Source: Clostridium sp. D33t1_170424_F3
Lineage (GTDB): Bacteria > Bacillota > Clostridia > Oscillospirales > Acutalibacteraceae
DNA length: 64,000 nucleotides
Direction of reading: 5' to 3'
Assembly: GCF_015667585.1 (NCBI RefSeq)
Contig: NZ_JADPEG010000013.1
Coordinates: 1 to 64,000 of the forward strand
Positions 32,452 to 40,395 of the stretch are shown piece by piece; positions within the stretch are counted from its first letter, which is position 1; the number at the start of each line of letters is the position of its first letter. The position numbers and the translations under genes are program-made. A model generated the notes under the pieces. The model had not been told where the DNA came from, ran no database searches, and was given only the letters and a program-made list of their open reading frames with translations.

Positions 32452-34239
32452 TGGACAATTTTTGGATTCCTGGGCCGGAATCGTCACCGTGACGGACGTC
32501 CCCTTGCCCGGCTCGCTGGAGATGGAAACGCCGTAGCTCTCCCCATACAGCAGCTTGATGCGGTCATCCACATTTTTAATGCCGATCCCGGTGAAGTGGT
32601 CCGCCTTGCGGCCTCCGCTGGACAGCGTACTGCCCACCTTCTCCAGCATCATGCCGGAGCCGTTGTCGACCACCTCGCACACCAGCGTATTGCCCCGGCG
32701 GCGGATAAACACAAAGATACTGCCGTCGTCCGCGTCGTTAAACGCGTGGAAAAAGGCGTTTTCCAAAAACGGCTGCAGGATCAGCTTGGGCATCAGGCAA
32801 TTCCGGCAGTCCTCCGCAAGGGAAAAATCCACCTTGATCTGTTCGCCAAAGCGCAAATGCTGCAAGAAGACGTAATTCCTGAGATTGCCCACTTCCTCCG
32901 CCGCCGTGATGCGCTCCTGCTTATCGCTGATGGTGCTGCGCAGCAGCAGGCTGAACGCGTCGATCGCCTGCACCGCCTTTTGAGAATCCCCCTGCCAGAT
33001 CATCCACTTGAGCGAAGTCAGCGTGTTATAGATGAAGTGCGGGTTGATCTGCATCTGCAGCGCGCTGATCTCCGCCTGCCGCTTTTCGCGCTCCATCTCC
33101 ATGAGCTGATCGATATAGCTGTTGAGGCCGTCCAGCATGTAATTGAACGCCTTGGACAGCTCCTTGACCTCATAGTTTCCCTCCACCGGGATATGGCGGC
33201 TGAAATCGCCCTTGGTAATCGTCTTCATCTCGCGTACCAGCGACTGGATGGGCTGCGTCGTCTTGCGCACCACAAAGAACATGCTGACCAGCACGCAGGC
33301 CACCACCAGCATGCTCAGGACCACAATGGATTCCCGGTCCCCGGCCTCCCGCAGGATGGTGTCCCGGTCGATCACGCCCACCAGATGGCAGTTCCAGTGG
33401 GGGATATTCTGCGCGACGACCGCCGAGGAGCGTCCGTTCTGGACAATCGTCTGGTATTTCATCTGGCTCTGCTCCACCTGCTTTGCGGATTCCAGCAGCG
33501 CGCCGTCCGTAAAGCCGACGATCTGCTTGCGGGTGGACGAAACGATCCGGCCGCCGCCGTCCAGCAGCAGCAGGTCGTTCGCCTCACTGCTGAAGCTGCT
33601 GTAAAACCCCTGCAACACATTCTGCGGAATCAGAATATACGCATAGCCGTAATTCGACTGCCCGCCCGCGTAATTTAGCCCCGTGCTGACCACAATGGCG
33701 CTGTCGCCCTGGGTCAGCGTAGTGAAGCCGTCGTCCGTATACTGGTACAGGATGCGGTTGGGCTGGCGGCGCGTCTCCTGCGTGATCGGGCTGTCGAGCA
33801 GCTCCTCCACGGGGATGGTCAGGCCCGCATCGCTGCTCAGATAGGTGGAGCCGTTGACGCCCACCACCACAATGCTCATTTTTTCATAGTAATCCGGCGG
33901 CAGCGCACTTTCCAGCGCGGAAACCATACTGTACTGCGTGTACGACGCGGAGGCCGACGTCCGGTCGTTGCTGGTCAGGTAGCTGCGGAACGCCCAGCTG
34001 TTCTTGATGGCCCCCATGATGTTGACCACCTCGTCGTTAAAGCCGCTCATGTTCTCTGCAATCTGCCCGATGATCTGGGAACTGGACTGCGTAAACGTAT
34101 CTACATATACGCTCTCCGACGCGCGGATAGAAATACTGAGCGTCAGCGCGGTGACGCAGATGACGCTCAGCAATACAGCCGATACAATTTTAATAAACAG
34201 GCTGTTGGCATGCAGCCTGCCCTTCCAGCTTTTTTTCAT
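32443..34239 (-). CDS. YesM-type sensor histidine kinase
   Basis: A 598-residue membrane kinase. The first membrane helix is about 15-38. A Cache-like extracellular sensor domain follows to about 300, the second helix is about 303-325, and the HAMP region (RKTTQPIQSLVREMKTI) follows. The phosphoacceptor His lies in QMQINPHFIYNTL near residue 400, typical of the His_kinase/YesM family. HATPase motifs are LILQPFLENAFFHAF (N box), VVDNGSGM (G1) and GIGIKNVDDRI (G2). It would sense glycan products and phosphorylate the neighbouring regulator. It overlaps the regulator gene by 4 bp. Confidence 0.95.
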   Translation of the reverse strand: MKKSWKGRLHANSLFIKIVSAVLLSVICVTALTLSISIRASESVYVDTFTQSSSQIIGQIAENMSGFNDEVVNIMGAIKNSWAFRSYLTSNDRTSASASYTQYSMVSALESALPPDYYEKMSIVVVGVNGSTYLSSDAGLTIPVEELLDSPITQETRRQPNRILYQYTDDGFTTLTQGDSAIVVSTGLNYAGGQSNYGYAYILIPQNVLQGFYSSFSSEANDLLLLDGGGRIVSSTRKQIVGFTDGALLESAKQVEQSQMKYQTIVQNGRSSAVVAQNIPHWNCHLVGVIDRDTILREAGDRESIVVLSMLVVACVLVSMFFVVRKTTQPIQSLVREMKTITKGDFSRHIPVEGNYEVKELSKAFNYMLDGLNSYIDQLMEMEREKRQAEISALQMQINPHFIYNTLTSLKWMIWQGDSQKAVQAIDAFSLLLRSTISDKQERITAAEEVGNLRNYVFLQHLRFGEQIKVDFSLAEDCRNCLMPKLILQPFLENAFFHAFNDADDGSIFVFIRRRGNTLVCEVVDNGSGMMLEKVGSTLSSGGRKADHFTGIGIKNVDDRIKLLYGESYGVSISSEPGKGTSVTVTIPAQESKNCPST

Positions 34240-35798
34240 GTCCGACCGCCTCCCGACGCCGCGCCGTACTGCTTGCGGAACTGGCTGGGCGTTTTCCCCG
34301 TGAATTTCTTAAACACCTTGCAGAAATAGCTGTGGTCCCCGTAGCCGACCATGCCGCACACCTCGGAAACAGGGATATCCTCCTTGCGAAGAAGCTCCTC
34401 CGCGCGGCGGATGCGCTCCCGGTTCAGGTATTCGCTGAAGCCCTCGCGGTTGTGCTGCGCAAAATAGGAGGATAAATAGGAGTAATTAAAGTTAAATTTC
34501 TTTGCCAGTACGTTGAGCGTAAGCGGCTCCGCATAATGCTCCGCCACATAGTCGAGGATTTCCTGCATGGTCTGATGTTCCGACCGAAGCGCGTATTTCT
34601 CGACGAGCGCCGCAAAGTCCGCGCGGATCATCTCAAACGCCGCCGTCAGGTCCTCCGCGTACCGCGCCTCGCTGACGCGGATAAAGCAGTCCCGCTTCAG
34701 ATGGCCGACGCCCTCCGGGTCCAGCCCCTGTTCCTCCCAGGCGGACAGAATCTGGTACAGCGCGTCCTGCAGCAGAGATTTCAACTCAAACTCACCCGGC
34801 GCGCGCCGTTCCCGCGCCTCCTGCACATAATCGCAGAGCCGGTCGACCGCCTCCCGGTACTGCTGGCCGCGCACCTCGGCGGTAAATTTCGCCGCGTCGA
34901 ACACCGGCGCATCCTCTGTATTTTCAAACGATTCCGCCGCAAGGACCGCCGCCCCCCGGTCATAAAACCGCTGGCGGGTATAAGCGGCAAAATGCTGCTG
35001 ATACACTTCCTTCAAATGGTTCAGGCCGGAAAACTCCCGGCTGTATACATAAAACGCCTTGGGCGTCCTGGATTTAAGCGAAGCGGCCATCCGCCTGACC
35101 CGCTCGGTCAGCGCGCGGTACGGCTCCGCCGTATAGTTGACGACCAGAAGCAGCAGTTTTTGATCCACTACGACGGTTTTCGCAACTACGCCGGGCAAAA
35201 ACTCCTCCGTGGCGGCAGCCAGAAATGCATTCTGCTGCGCCAGGTTCGCCGTGTTGCCCAGCGTGTAGGGGACATGCATGCCAACCAGAAAAAAGCGCGG
35301 ATAGGGAAAAAAGCCGCGCAGCCCCTCCATCGCCTCTTCCATTCCAAACCCGGAGAGCAGCTGGTTCATCTGTGTCTCCAGCGAATCACCGCCCCCCCTG
35401 GACAGAACGAAGCTGGGAATCTGCGACGCGGCTTTTTTCAGTGTATTCAAAAGGTCCTGTGGATTCAGTGTCGGCTTTAAGATATAATCCACCGCGCCAT
35501 GCTGGAACGTGGATTTGACATAGGTAAAATCGCTGAAGCCGCTCAGCACAATCACACGGACGTCCGGATACCGCGCCCAAAGCTCCTTGGTGAAGGCGAT
35601 CCCATCCATCACGGGCATCACAACATCCGTCAGCACAATATGGGGGTGGAATTCCTCCACCAGTTTCAGACCCTCCTGCCCGTTCGTCGCCTCTCCCACC
35701 ACTTTGAAGCCCTCCCGCTCCCAGTTGATCAGGTGCTTGATCCCCTGGCGCGTCAGGTACTCGTCCTCCACAATGAGGATGCGGCAGTACTCGCTCAT
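34236..35798 (-). CDS. YesN-type response regulator with AraC DNA-binding domain
   Basis: A 520-residue regulator. The receiver domain (1-120) has phospho-Asp in IVLTDVVMPVMDG near residue 55 and the conserved Lys in DYILKP near 105. A middle region of about 280 residues is poorly conserved. The C-terminal AraC-type double helix-turn-helix is at about 405-515 (LNVLAKKFNFNYSYLSSYFAQHN, then VSEVCGMVGYGDHSYFCKVFKKFTGKTPSQFRK). It probably activates the binding-protein/GH43 genes. An extended -10 promoter lies at 35835-35843. Confidence 0.95.
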   Translation of the reverse strand: MSEYCRILIVEDEYLTRQGIKHLINWEREGFKVVGEATNGQEGLKLVEEFHPHIVLTDVVMPVMDGIAFTKELWARYPDVRVIVLSGFSDFTYVKSTFQHGAVDYILKPTLNPQDLLNTLKKAASQIPSFVLSRGGGDSLETQMNQLLSGFGMEEAMEGLRGFFPYPRFFLVGMHVPYTLGNTANLAQQNAFLAAATEEFLPGVVAKTVVVDQKLLLLVVNYTAEPYRALTERVRRMAASLKSRTPKAFYVYSREFSGLNHLKEVYQQHFAAYTRQRFYDRGAAVLAAESFENTEDAPVFDAAKFTAEVRGQQYREAVDRLCDYVQEARERRAPGEFELKSLLQDALYQILSAWEEQGLDPEGVGHLKRDCFIRVSEARYAEDLTAAFEMIRADFAALVEKYALRSEHQTMQEILDYVAEHYAEPLTLNVLAKKFNFNYSYLSSYFAQHNREGFSEYLNRERIRRAEELLRKEDIPVSEVCGMVGYGDHSYFCKVFKKFTGKTPSQFRKQYGAASGGGRT

Positions 35799-35834
35799 CG
35801 CATTCTTCCCTCCCTGCTTCTATTTCCTTTTTCT

Positions 35835-35843
35835 ATTATACCA
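35835..35843 (-). promoter_or_regulatory. Extended -10 promoter of the YesN/YesM genes
   Basis: TGGTATAAT on the minus strand, about 37 bp before the regulator start. No good -35 box is seen. The TG-n-TATAAT form can work without one. Confidence 0.5.
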
Positions 35844-35878
35844 TAAAGGGGCAAAGCCTTCTTCACAACAGTACCATA

Positions 35879-36052
35879 TTCTCTCAGGCGTTAAATCTTC
35901 GATTTTGGTCACGCCGTGAGGTTATTCAATCATGCTTAACGCTCTGCGTGGTTCATCTTGCACAGCAATTTGAAAGCGCTCTTCCCACCGGCATGATTCA
36001 ATGTTCTCTCAGGCGTCAAAATCTCTGATTTTGGTCACGCCGTGAGGTTATT
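35879..36052. repeat. Two 48-bp direct repeats, each a hairpin
   Basis: 35879-35926 and 36004-36052 are nearly identical. Each folds with arms CTCA-GGCGT and ACGCC-G-TGAG and an inner AAAATC/GATTTT stem. They lie in the gap between the regulator promoter and the next terminator. I see no gene in 35850-36110. Confidence 0.75.
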
Positions 36053-36110
36053 ATACCGTATTTTCGACGCAGCAACAACGTGGTGTGAAAAGATTTTGCC
36101 GCATTTTGAC

Positions 36111-36156
36111 GAAAAAAGCGCTCCCGGCCATTCCGCCAGGAGCGCTTTTCCTTTTA
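36111..36156. terminator. Bidirectional terminator
   Basis: A long stem centred on GCGCTCC/GGAGCGC, with A-rich and T-rich flanks on both sides. On the minus strand it closes a region running from the TrmO-like stop at 36401. The 240 bp between (36157-36400) contain a T-arm-like hairpin but no gene. Confidence 0.75.
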
Positions 36157-36400
36157 CACTGCTGTTTCGTCTGTGCTTACGCAAAGCTTCATGTTTTGAA
36201 TGGGTACTTTGGCCCGCTCACACCTTTCGCGGCCGATCGCCCGCCGATCCATCCACCGTCCGGCAACGAACAGGCGGACGTAATCGTCCACGGAAATCCC
36301 TCCGCATTACGGCAACCCGCAGGGCGTCGAACCCTGCGAAGGCCTTGGGTGCGAAATTTCGCTGGACAATGCCGTCCCCCGTATGTACACGGTAAAACGA

Positions 36401-36877
36401 TTAGAAATTAAACTCGTGTTCCCAATCAAAATCCCCGCTGCTCTCCAAATTTGCCGGCCAATGCGCGCACCAGCTCGGTACTTCGGGGGCTTCCACCCGG
36501 TCGGCGCTCGGCGTATACGGTTTGATATCCAGCACGGGGCTCCGGTCGTCCGCATCGATATACGCCAGTGTAAGTCTGCCGTTCTCCACATCCAGTCCGA
36601 TGATGCAGGCGCAGGACAGCGCAATGGGATTGGGCCGCTCCGGCGAACGCGTGGCAAAGGTGCCCAACGTTTCCGGCGCGTTTGTATAGGGCTTTTGCTC
36701 TGTCAGCTTTCCCCGCGCCGCCGCATTGTCACAGCCGGAAAACCACCAGAGGATATTGCAGTGGGAAAATCCCTCCAGCCCGGTCAGCGCCCTGCGATAA
36801 GCCGGCTCCAATTGCACATAAAACCCTTCCGCACCCGTGCGGATCACACCAATCTGTTTAACTGTAAATACATCCAT
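36401..36877 (-). CDS. TrmO/TsaA-type tRNA t6A N6-methyltransferase
   Basis: A 158-residue protein of the UPF0066/TsaA family; its E. coli member TrmO uses SAM to methylate t6A37 in tRNA-Thr. The signature ATRSPERPNPIALS near residue 85 and the early KQIGVIRT and LEGFSHCNILWWFSG segments are present. The C-terminal LDIKPYTPSADRV is also typical. The length is that of the single-domain bacterial form. The start at 36877 has GAGGAG upstream. It appears monocistronic. The t6A-forming gene tsaD lies in the same window at 53.6 kb but is not linked. Confidence 0.85.
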   Translation of the reverse strand: MDVFTVKQIGVIRTGAEGFYVQLEPAYRRALTGLEGFSHCNILWWFSGCDNAAARGKLTEQKPYTNAPETLGTFATRSPERPNPIALSCACIIGLDVENGRLTLAYIDADDRSPVLDIKPYTPSADRVEAPEVPSWCAHWPANLESSGDFDWEHEFNF

Positions 36878-36963
36878 AAGAATCTCCTCGCTTTGATTTG
36901 ATTTTTACGGTACCGTATCTCCAGTATAGCAGGTTGCGTTGATACTACAAGCTTTTTTAAATT

Positions 36964-37638
36964 TTATCTTGTGGGCATCTCAAAGCCCTCCAGCGCCCGG
37001 TTCAGGAACGCGTTGAACGGCTGCATCGCCTCAAAGACAGACGCGGCGAACGGGACAAAACCGGGTTCCAGACACCGCCCGTCCGAAATGGGGAATTCCA
37101 GATACCAGCTTTTGTTTTTCAAATATTCCGCCTGCGGATGCGCCGCGTCGTACCCGCGCGGCACATTTTTCAGCGCGGTTCCGCCCACAGTAAAATGTGC
37201 GGTAAACGCGGGCGCGGTGATGATCTCCTGCCACTCGTCCCCGTGGGCGGCGATATACGCGCGCACCATGGCGGTCGCATCCTTGAACATATCCGCGAAC
37301 AGCCCGCCGCCCAGGAAGGACCGGCCGCCCGGTTTGAGCATCAGATAATACCCGACCGGGACCGGCAGCTTGCCGCGGGGCGCGATATGCGCCCGGAACG
37401 CCGGGTTATATGGGGACTTATCGTGGCTGAACCGGGTGTCCCGCATCAGTTTAAAAGTCAGTTCCTTCGGTTCCACCACCGGGATCTGATCGTCAAACTT
37501 TTTCAACTCCAGCATCAGAACCTGGAGCAGTGCTTCAAAGTCCCGGAAAGCCTCCTGATACTGCGGCTTGTGCGCGTGGAACCAGTCCCGGTTATTGTTC
37601 TGCTCCAGCTCCGTCAGGTACGTCAAAATCTTATTCAT
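36964..37638 (-). CDS. DUF2461 family protein
   Basis: A 224-residue protein matching DUF2461: FLxELEQNNNRDWFHAHKPQYQ at the start, FKLMRDTRFSHDKSPYNPAFRAHIAPRG near residue 65, then YYLMLKPGGRSFLGGGLF. No biochemical role is established for the family. Start 37638 has GGAGGTG upstream. It overlaps the end of the sigma-factor gene by 8 bp and so is translated with it; why these two belong together is unclear. Confidence 0.88.
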   Translation of the reverse strand: MNKILTYLTELEQNNNRDWFHAHKPQYQEAFRDFEALLQVLMLELKKFDDQIPVVEPKELTFKLMRDTRFSHDKSPYNPAFRAHIAPRGKLPVPVGYYLMLKPGGRSFLGGGLFADMFKDATAMVRAYIAAHGDEWQEIITAPAFTAHFTVGGTALKNVPRGYDAAHPQAEYLKNKSWYLEFPISDGRCLEPGFVPFAASVFEAMQPFNAFLNRALEGFEMPTR

Positions 37639-38470
37639 GCAGCACCTCCGCAAAGCTCCTGGAGGCCATCAGCTCCCGCATGCGTGCGGCGGCCTCCTCC
37701 GGGCAGCGATAGGCGGGGAAATCCGCAAAAATCTGCGAAAGTCCGTCGATCTCTTCCATCGCGTCCGTGAAGGAGCAAATGGCGTCGTATCCGCACGCGT
37801 CCAGCTTTTGAAACTCCAGACAGTCGGGCCGGATGCGGTGGCTGGCAATCGCATAATGGACGCGCCTGCGGCAGTTGCACATGCCGGTACCGCTCAATCC
37901 GCAGTATTCCGCCAGGAACGCCGCCATCCGCTTGCGGACGCGGGACAGCCGCTGGCGGTACGCCTCCGGGGTGATCTCCAAAATTTCAGCGGCAGCCTGG
38001 CTGTTCAGCCGGAACATCGTGCCCAGAATGAATATGCAGCGGCTTTCCGCGTCCAGGCACTGGAGCATCACATTGGTACAGGAGAGCTTCAGCTCCCGCT
38101 CCAAAAGGGCCTCGTCCACTCCGCCGCTCAGATCCGGAACGTCCTTTTCCCGCCCGGACGCGATATCCGCGCCGTACGCCTCAAAGCTCAGCGGGCGCTG
38201 GGCAAACATATGCCTGCGGTAATCCTGCAGATGGTTGACCGCGATGCGGAACGCCCAAGTGGATAGGCTGCTCTCCCCACGGAAGGCGGACAGCCTCGTC
38301 ATAACCTTGATGAGAATTTCCTGCGTGGCATCCTCCGCGTCCGGCACCGTCCCCAGCATCCGCAGGGACAGGTTAAACGCCATATCCTGTACGCCGGACA
38401 GGATGGTTTCCAGCGCCTTCTGGTCGCCGGACAGGGCTTTTTCAATCATTTCTTTTTCCGTTTGTTGCAT
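37631..38470 (-). CDS. ECF-type RNA polymerase sigma factor with Cys-containing tail
   Basis: A 279-residue sigma-70-family factor. Region 2 (about 10-85) includes LSLRMLGTVPDAEDATQEILIKVMTRL and STWAFRIAVNHLQDYRR. Region 4 (about 125-190) includes CIFILGTMFRLNSQAAAEILEITPEAYRQRLSR. Beyond region 4 is an extension of about 85 residues with Cys residues (GLSGTGMCNCRRRVHYAIA, PDCLEFQKLDACGYD) that could bind metal or act as a built-in sensor or anti-sigma segment. No separate anti-sigma gene is adjacent; the next gene is DUF2461. Start 38470 follows AGGAGG at 11 bp; an in-frame GTG overlaps that site. Confidence 0.85.
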   Translation of the reverse strand: MQQTEKEMIEKALSGDQKALETILSGVQDMAFNLSLRMLGTVPDAEDATQEILIKVMTRLSAFRGESSLSTWAFRIAVNHLQDYRRHMFAQRPLSFEAYGADIASGREKDVPDLSGGVDEALLERELKLSCTNVMLQCLDAESRCIFILGTMFRLNSQAAAEILEITPEAYRQRLSRVRKRMAAFLAEYCGLSGTGMCNCRRRVHYAIASHRIRPDCLEFQKLDACGYDAICSFTDAMEEIDGLSQIFADFPAYRCPEEAAARMRELMASRSFAEVLHE

Positions 38471-38724
38471 CTTTTTCGACACCTCCTGTAAGGTTAGACG
38501 CCAAAAGGGACGCCGTGTGACAGCTTTCTTTTCTTTTTTCAAGCATACCATAAAGCAGGGGCATATGCGAGCCGGATCGCTTGCCTGTTTCTTCCAAATG
38601 CCGTATGATACATTCATAAAACAGCCCGGGCCTGCAAAACCTATGAAAAAACAGACGCAGCAAAAAAGGTCGAGAAACGCTTTCCGGCAAAATGGTATGA
38701 TGTCAACACAGGGAGGTGAAACAC

Positions 38725-39600
38725 TTGCAGGAACAGATGGAAGCCGTCCAGCGGATGCAGGACTACATTGACGCCCATCTGGGCGAAACGATCACGCTGG
38801 CAGATCTGGCGCGCGCGTCGTATTATTCCCCATGGTATTCTTATCGACTGTTTATACAATGGGTTAATCTCAGTCCGGCGGATTACATCCGGCGGCTGCG
38901 GCTGTCCCGGTCCGTGCTCAAGCTGCGGGACGAACGCTGCAAAATCGCGGACGTAGCATTTGAACTGGGATTCGGCAGCGTGGACGGATACCAGCGCGCG
39001 TTCTTCCGGGAATTCGGCTGCAATCCCCGTGAATACGCCGCCGAACCCGTGCCCCTGTATCTGTTTACCCCCTACGGCGTCAAATACCGAGAGGTCAGAA
39101 AGAAGGAGAAGCACATGGAAAACACGAAAAATATTTTTATCCAGCCCGTGGAAAAGCCCGCCCGCAAGGTACTCATCAAGCGGGGCGTCAAAGCCGCCGA
39201 CTATTTCGCCTACTGCGAGGAGGTGGGCTGCGACGTCTGGGGACTGCTGACCAGCATCAAATCCATCAGCGGCGAGCCGGTCTCGCTCTGGCTGCCAAAG
39301 GCATACATCAAGCCCGGCACGTCCGAATATGTGCAGGGCGTGGAACTCCCCCTCGACTACGACGGCCCCATTCCCGAGGGTTTCGATCTGATCGAACTGC
39401 CCGCGTGCACCTACCTGATGTTCCAGGGCGAACCCTTCGCGGAAGAGGATTATGGCGAGGCCATCGAACAGGTGTGGCAGGCCATTGACCGGTACGACCC
39501 TTCGGTCGCCGGTTACCAGTGGGACAAAGAAAATCCCCGCGTTCAACTGGAGCCCATCGGCACGCGCGGGTATATCGAGCTGCTCGCTGTCAAAAAATAA
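38725..39600 (+). CDS. AraC-family regulator with GyrI-like effector domain
   Basis: A 291-residue regulator. The N-terminal AraC double helix-turn-helix covers about 1-105 (ETITLADLARASYYSPWYSYRLF, then KIADVAFELGFGSVDGYQRAFFREFG). The C-terminal GyrI-like small-molecule-binding domain covers about 130-291. Members of this class (Rob/MarA-like with GyrI domain) sense drugs or lipophilic compounds. The start is uncertain: GTG 38716 overlaps the GGGAGG site, while TTG 38725 is spaced eight bases from it and is preferred. It is transcribed divergently from the sigma-factor gene. Confidence 0.88.
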   Translation: MQEQMEAVQRMQDYIDAHLGETITLADLARASYYSPWYSYRLFIQWVNLSPADYIRRLRLSRSVLKLRDERCKIADVAFELGFGSVDGYQRAFFREFGCNPREYAAEPVPLYLFTPYGVKYREVRKKEKHMENTKNIFIQPVEKPARKVLIKRGVKAADYFAYCEEVGCDVWGLLTSIKSISGEPVSLWLPKAYIKPGTSEYVQGVELPLDYDGPIPEGFDLIELPACTYLMFQGEPFAEEDYGEAIEQVWQAIDRYDPSVAGYQWDKENPRVQLEPIGTRGYIELLAVKK

Positions 39601-39614
39601 GAAAGATACACAAA

Positions 39615-39654
39615 CGCGGCCCCGCCGGAACGGGGCCGCGTTTTGCTGTTTTTA
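39615..39654 (+). terminator. Terminator of the AraC/GyrI gene
   Basis: A perfect 10-bp stem CGCGGCCCCG with its complement is followed by TTTTGCTGTTTTT on the + strand. A second strong hairpin without T-run lies at 39679-39709. Confidence 0.9.
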
Positions 39655-39847
39655 TCACCCTGTCGCTTGATCGGCACAGCATCCGCTGCAGGCATTTTCC
39701 AGCGGATGCGCCGTTTCCTGTGTAGATAGGTCTTACTATTCGTTCCATTTGGACTCTTTCTACGAAGCACATAAAAACAGCCCAACCCTGTCATCTGGTC
39801 AGGCTATATCTGATAATTAATTGCTTAAATCAAGTTGAACGTTATAT

Positions 39848-40174
39848 TTATTTCATTTTTGAGCCACTCTTTTTGTAGACAAAGTAACTGCACGCTGCAT
39901 AATAGAGCAACAGGATTACACCAAATGGAGTTTCACGCATAATCTGCCCTGTTTCCTGTGTGCCCATATAGATAAAACAAGCGCCTGTGACAATGCCAAA
40001 CAAGCCGCCCCACCAAATAACCTTATTTAATAAAACGCCTGCAACCCACAACAATGCCAGCCATACGACAACCATAGGACTAAAAGAGCCCATTCCTCCC
40101 ACCAATGCCACCCAGCCGTAAAAAATTGTACAAACGATTGCGGGGATGAAAGCTGCTAATTTCCTCATATTCAT
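39848..40174 (-). CDS. Small membrane protein of unknown function
   Basis: A 108-residue, very hydrophobic protein with three or four membrane segments (AAFIPAIVCTIFYGWVALVG, MVVVWLALLWVAGVLL, GLFGIVTGACFIYMG, GVILLLYYAACSYFVYKK). I do not recognise the family. It is more AT-rich than its neighbours. A promoter lies at 40209-40237, divergent from the helicase gene. The ribosome-binding site is weak (GAAAGTGAG). Confidence 0.65.
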   Translation of the reverse strand: MNMRKLAAFIPAIVCTIFYGWVALVGGMGSFSPMVVVWLALLWVAGVLLNKVIWWGGLFGIVTGACFIYMGTQETGQIMRETPFGVILLLYYAACSYFVYKKSGSKMK

Positions 40175-40208
40175 TTTCTCACTTTCAGTAAAAACTTTTT
40201 ATATTTTT

Positions 40209-40237
40209 ATTCTACCATATCAAATTGCTTAACACAA
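40209..40237 (-). promoter_or_regulatory. Promoter of the small membrane protein
   Basis: TTGTGT (40232-40237), a 17-bp spacer and TAGAAT (40209-40214) on the minus strand, 35 bp before the start. Confidence 0.5.
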
Positions 40238-40308
40238 TGTACATGGGGAAATAGACGGAGTTTTTACCATCAACACGTATCTGCAGCAGGGAGATTTGCC
40301 ATTCCATA

Positions 40309-40337
40309 TTGTAAATATTTGTCACCTGCTATACAAT
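40309..40337 (+). promoter_or_regulatory. Promoter candidate of the helicase gene
   Basis: TTGTAA, a 17-bp spacer and TACAAT, about 58 bp before the start at 40396. Confidence 0.45.
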
Positions 40338-40395
40338 AAAGAATAAAGCAGGACATCTTTACGTTCTGGAACAATTTTGAAGAGGAGAATGGACG

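Noticed and set aside
35879-36052. CRISPR array start
   Set aside because: Only two repeats of 48 bp, spaced far wider than CRISPR spacers, with no cas genes.
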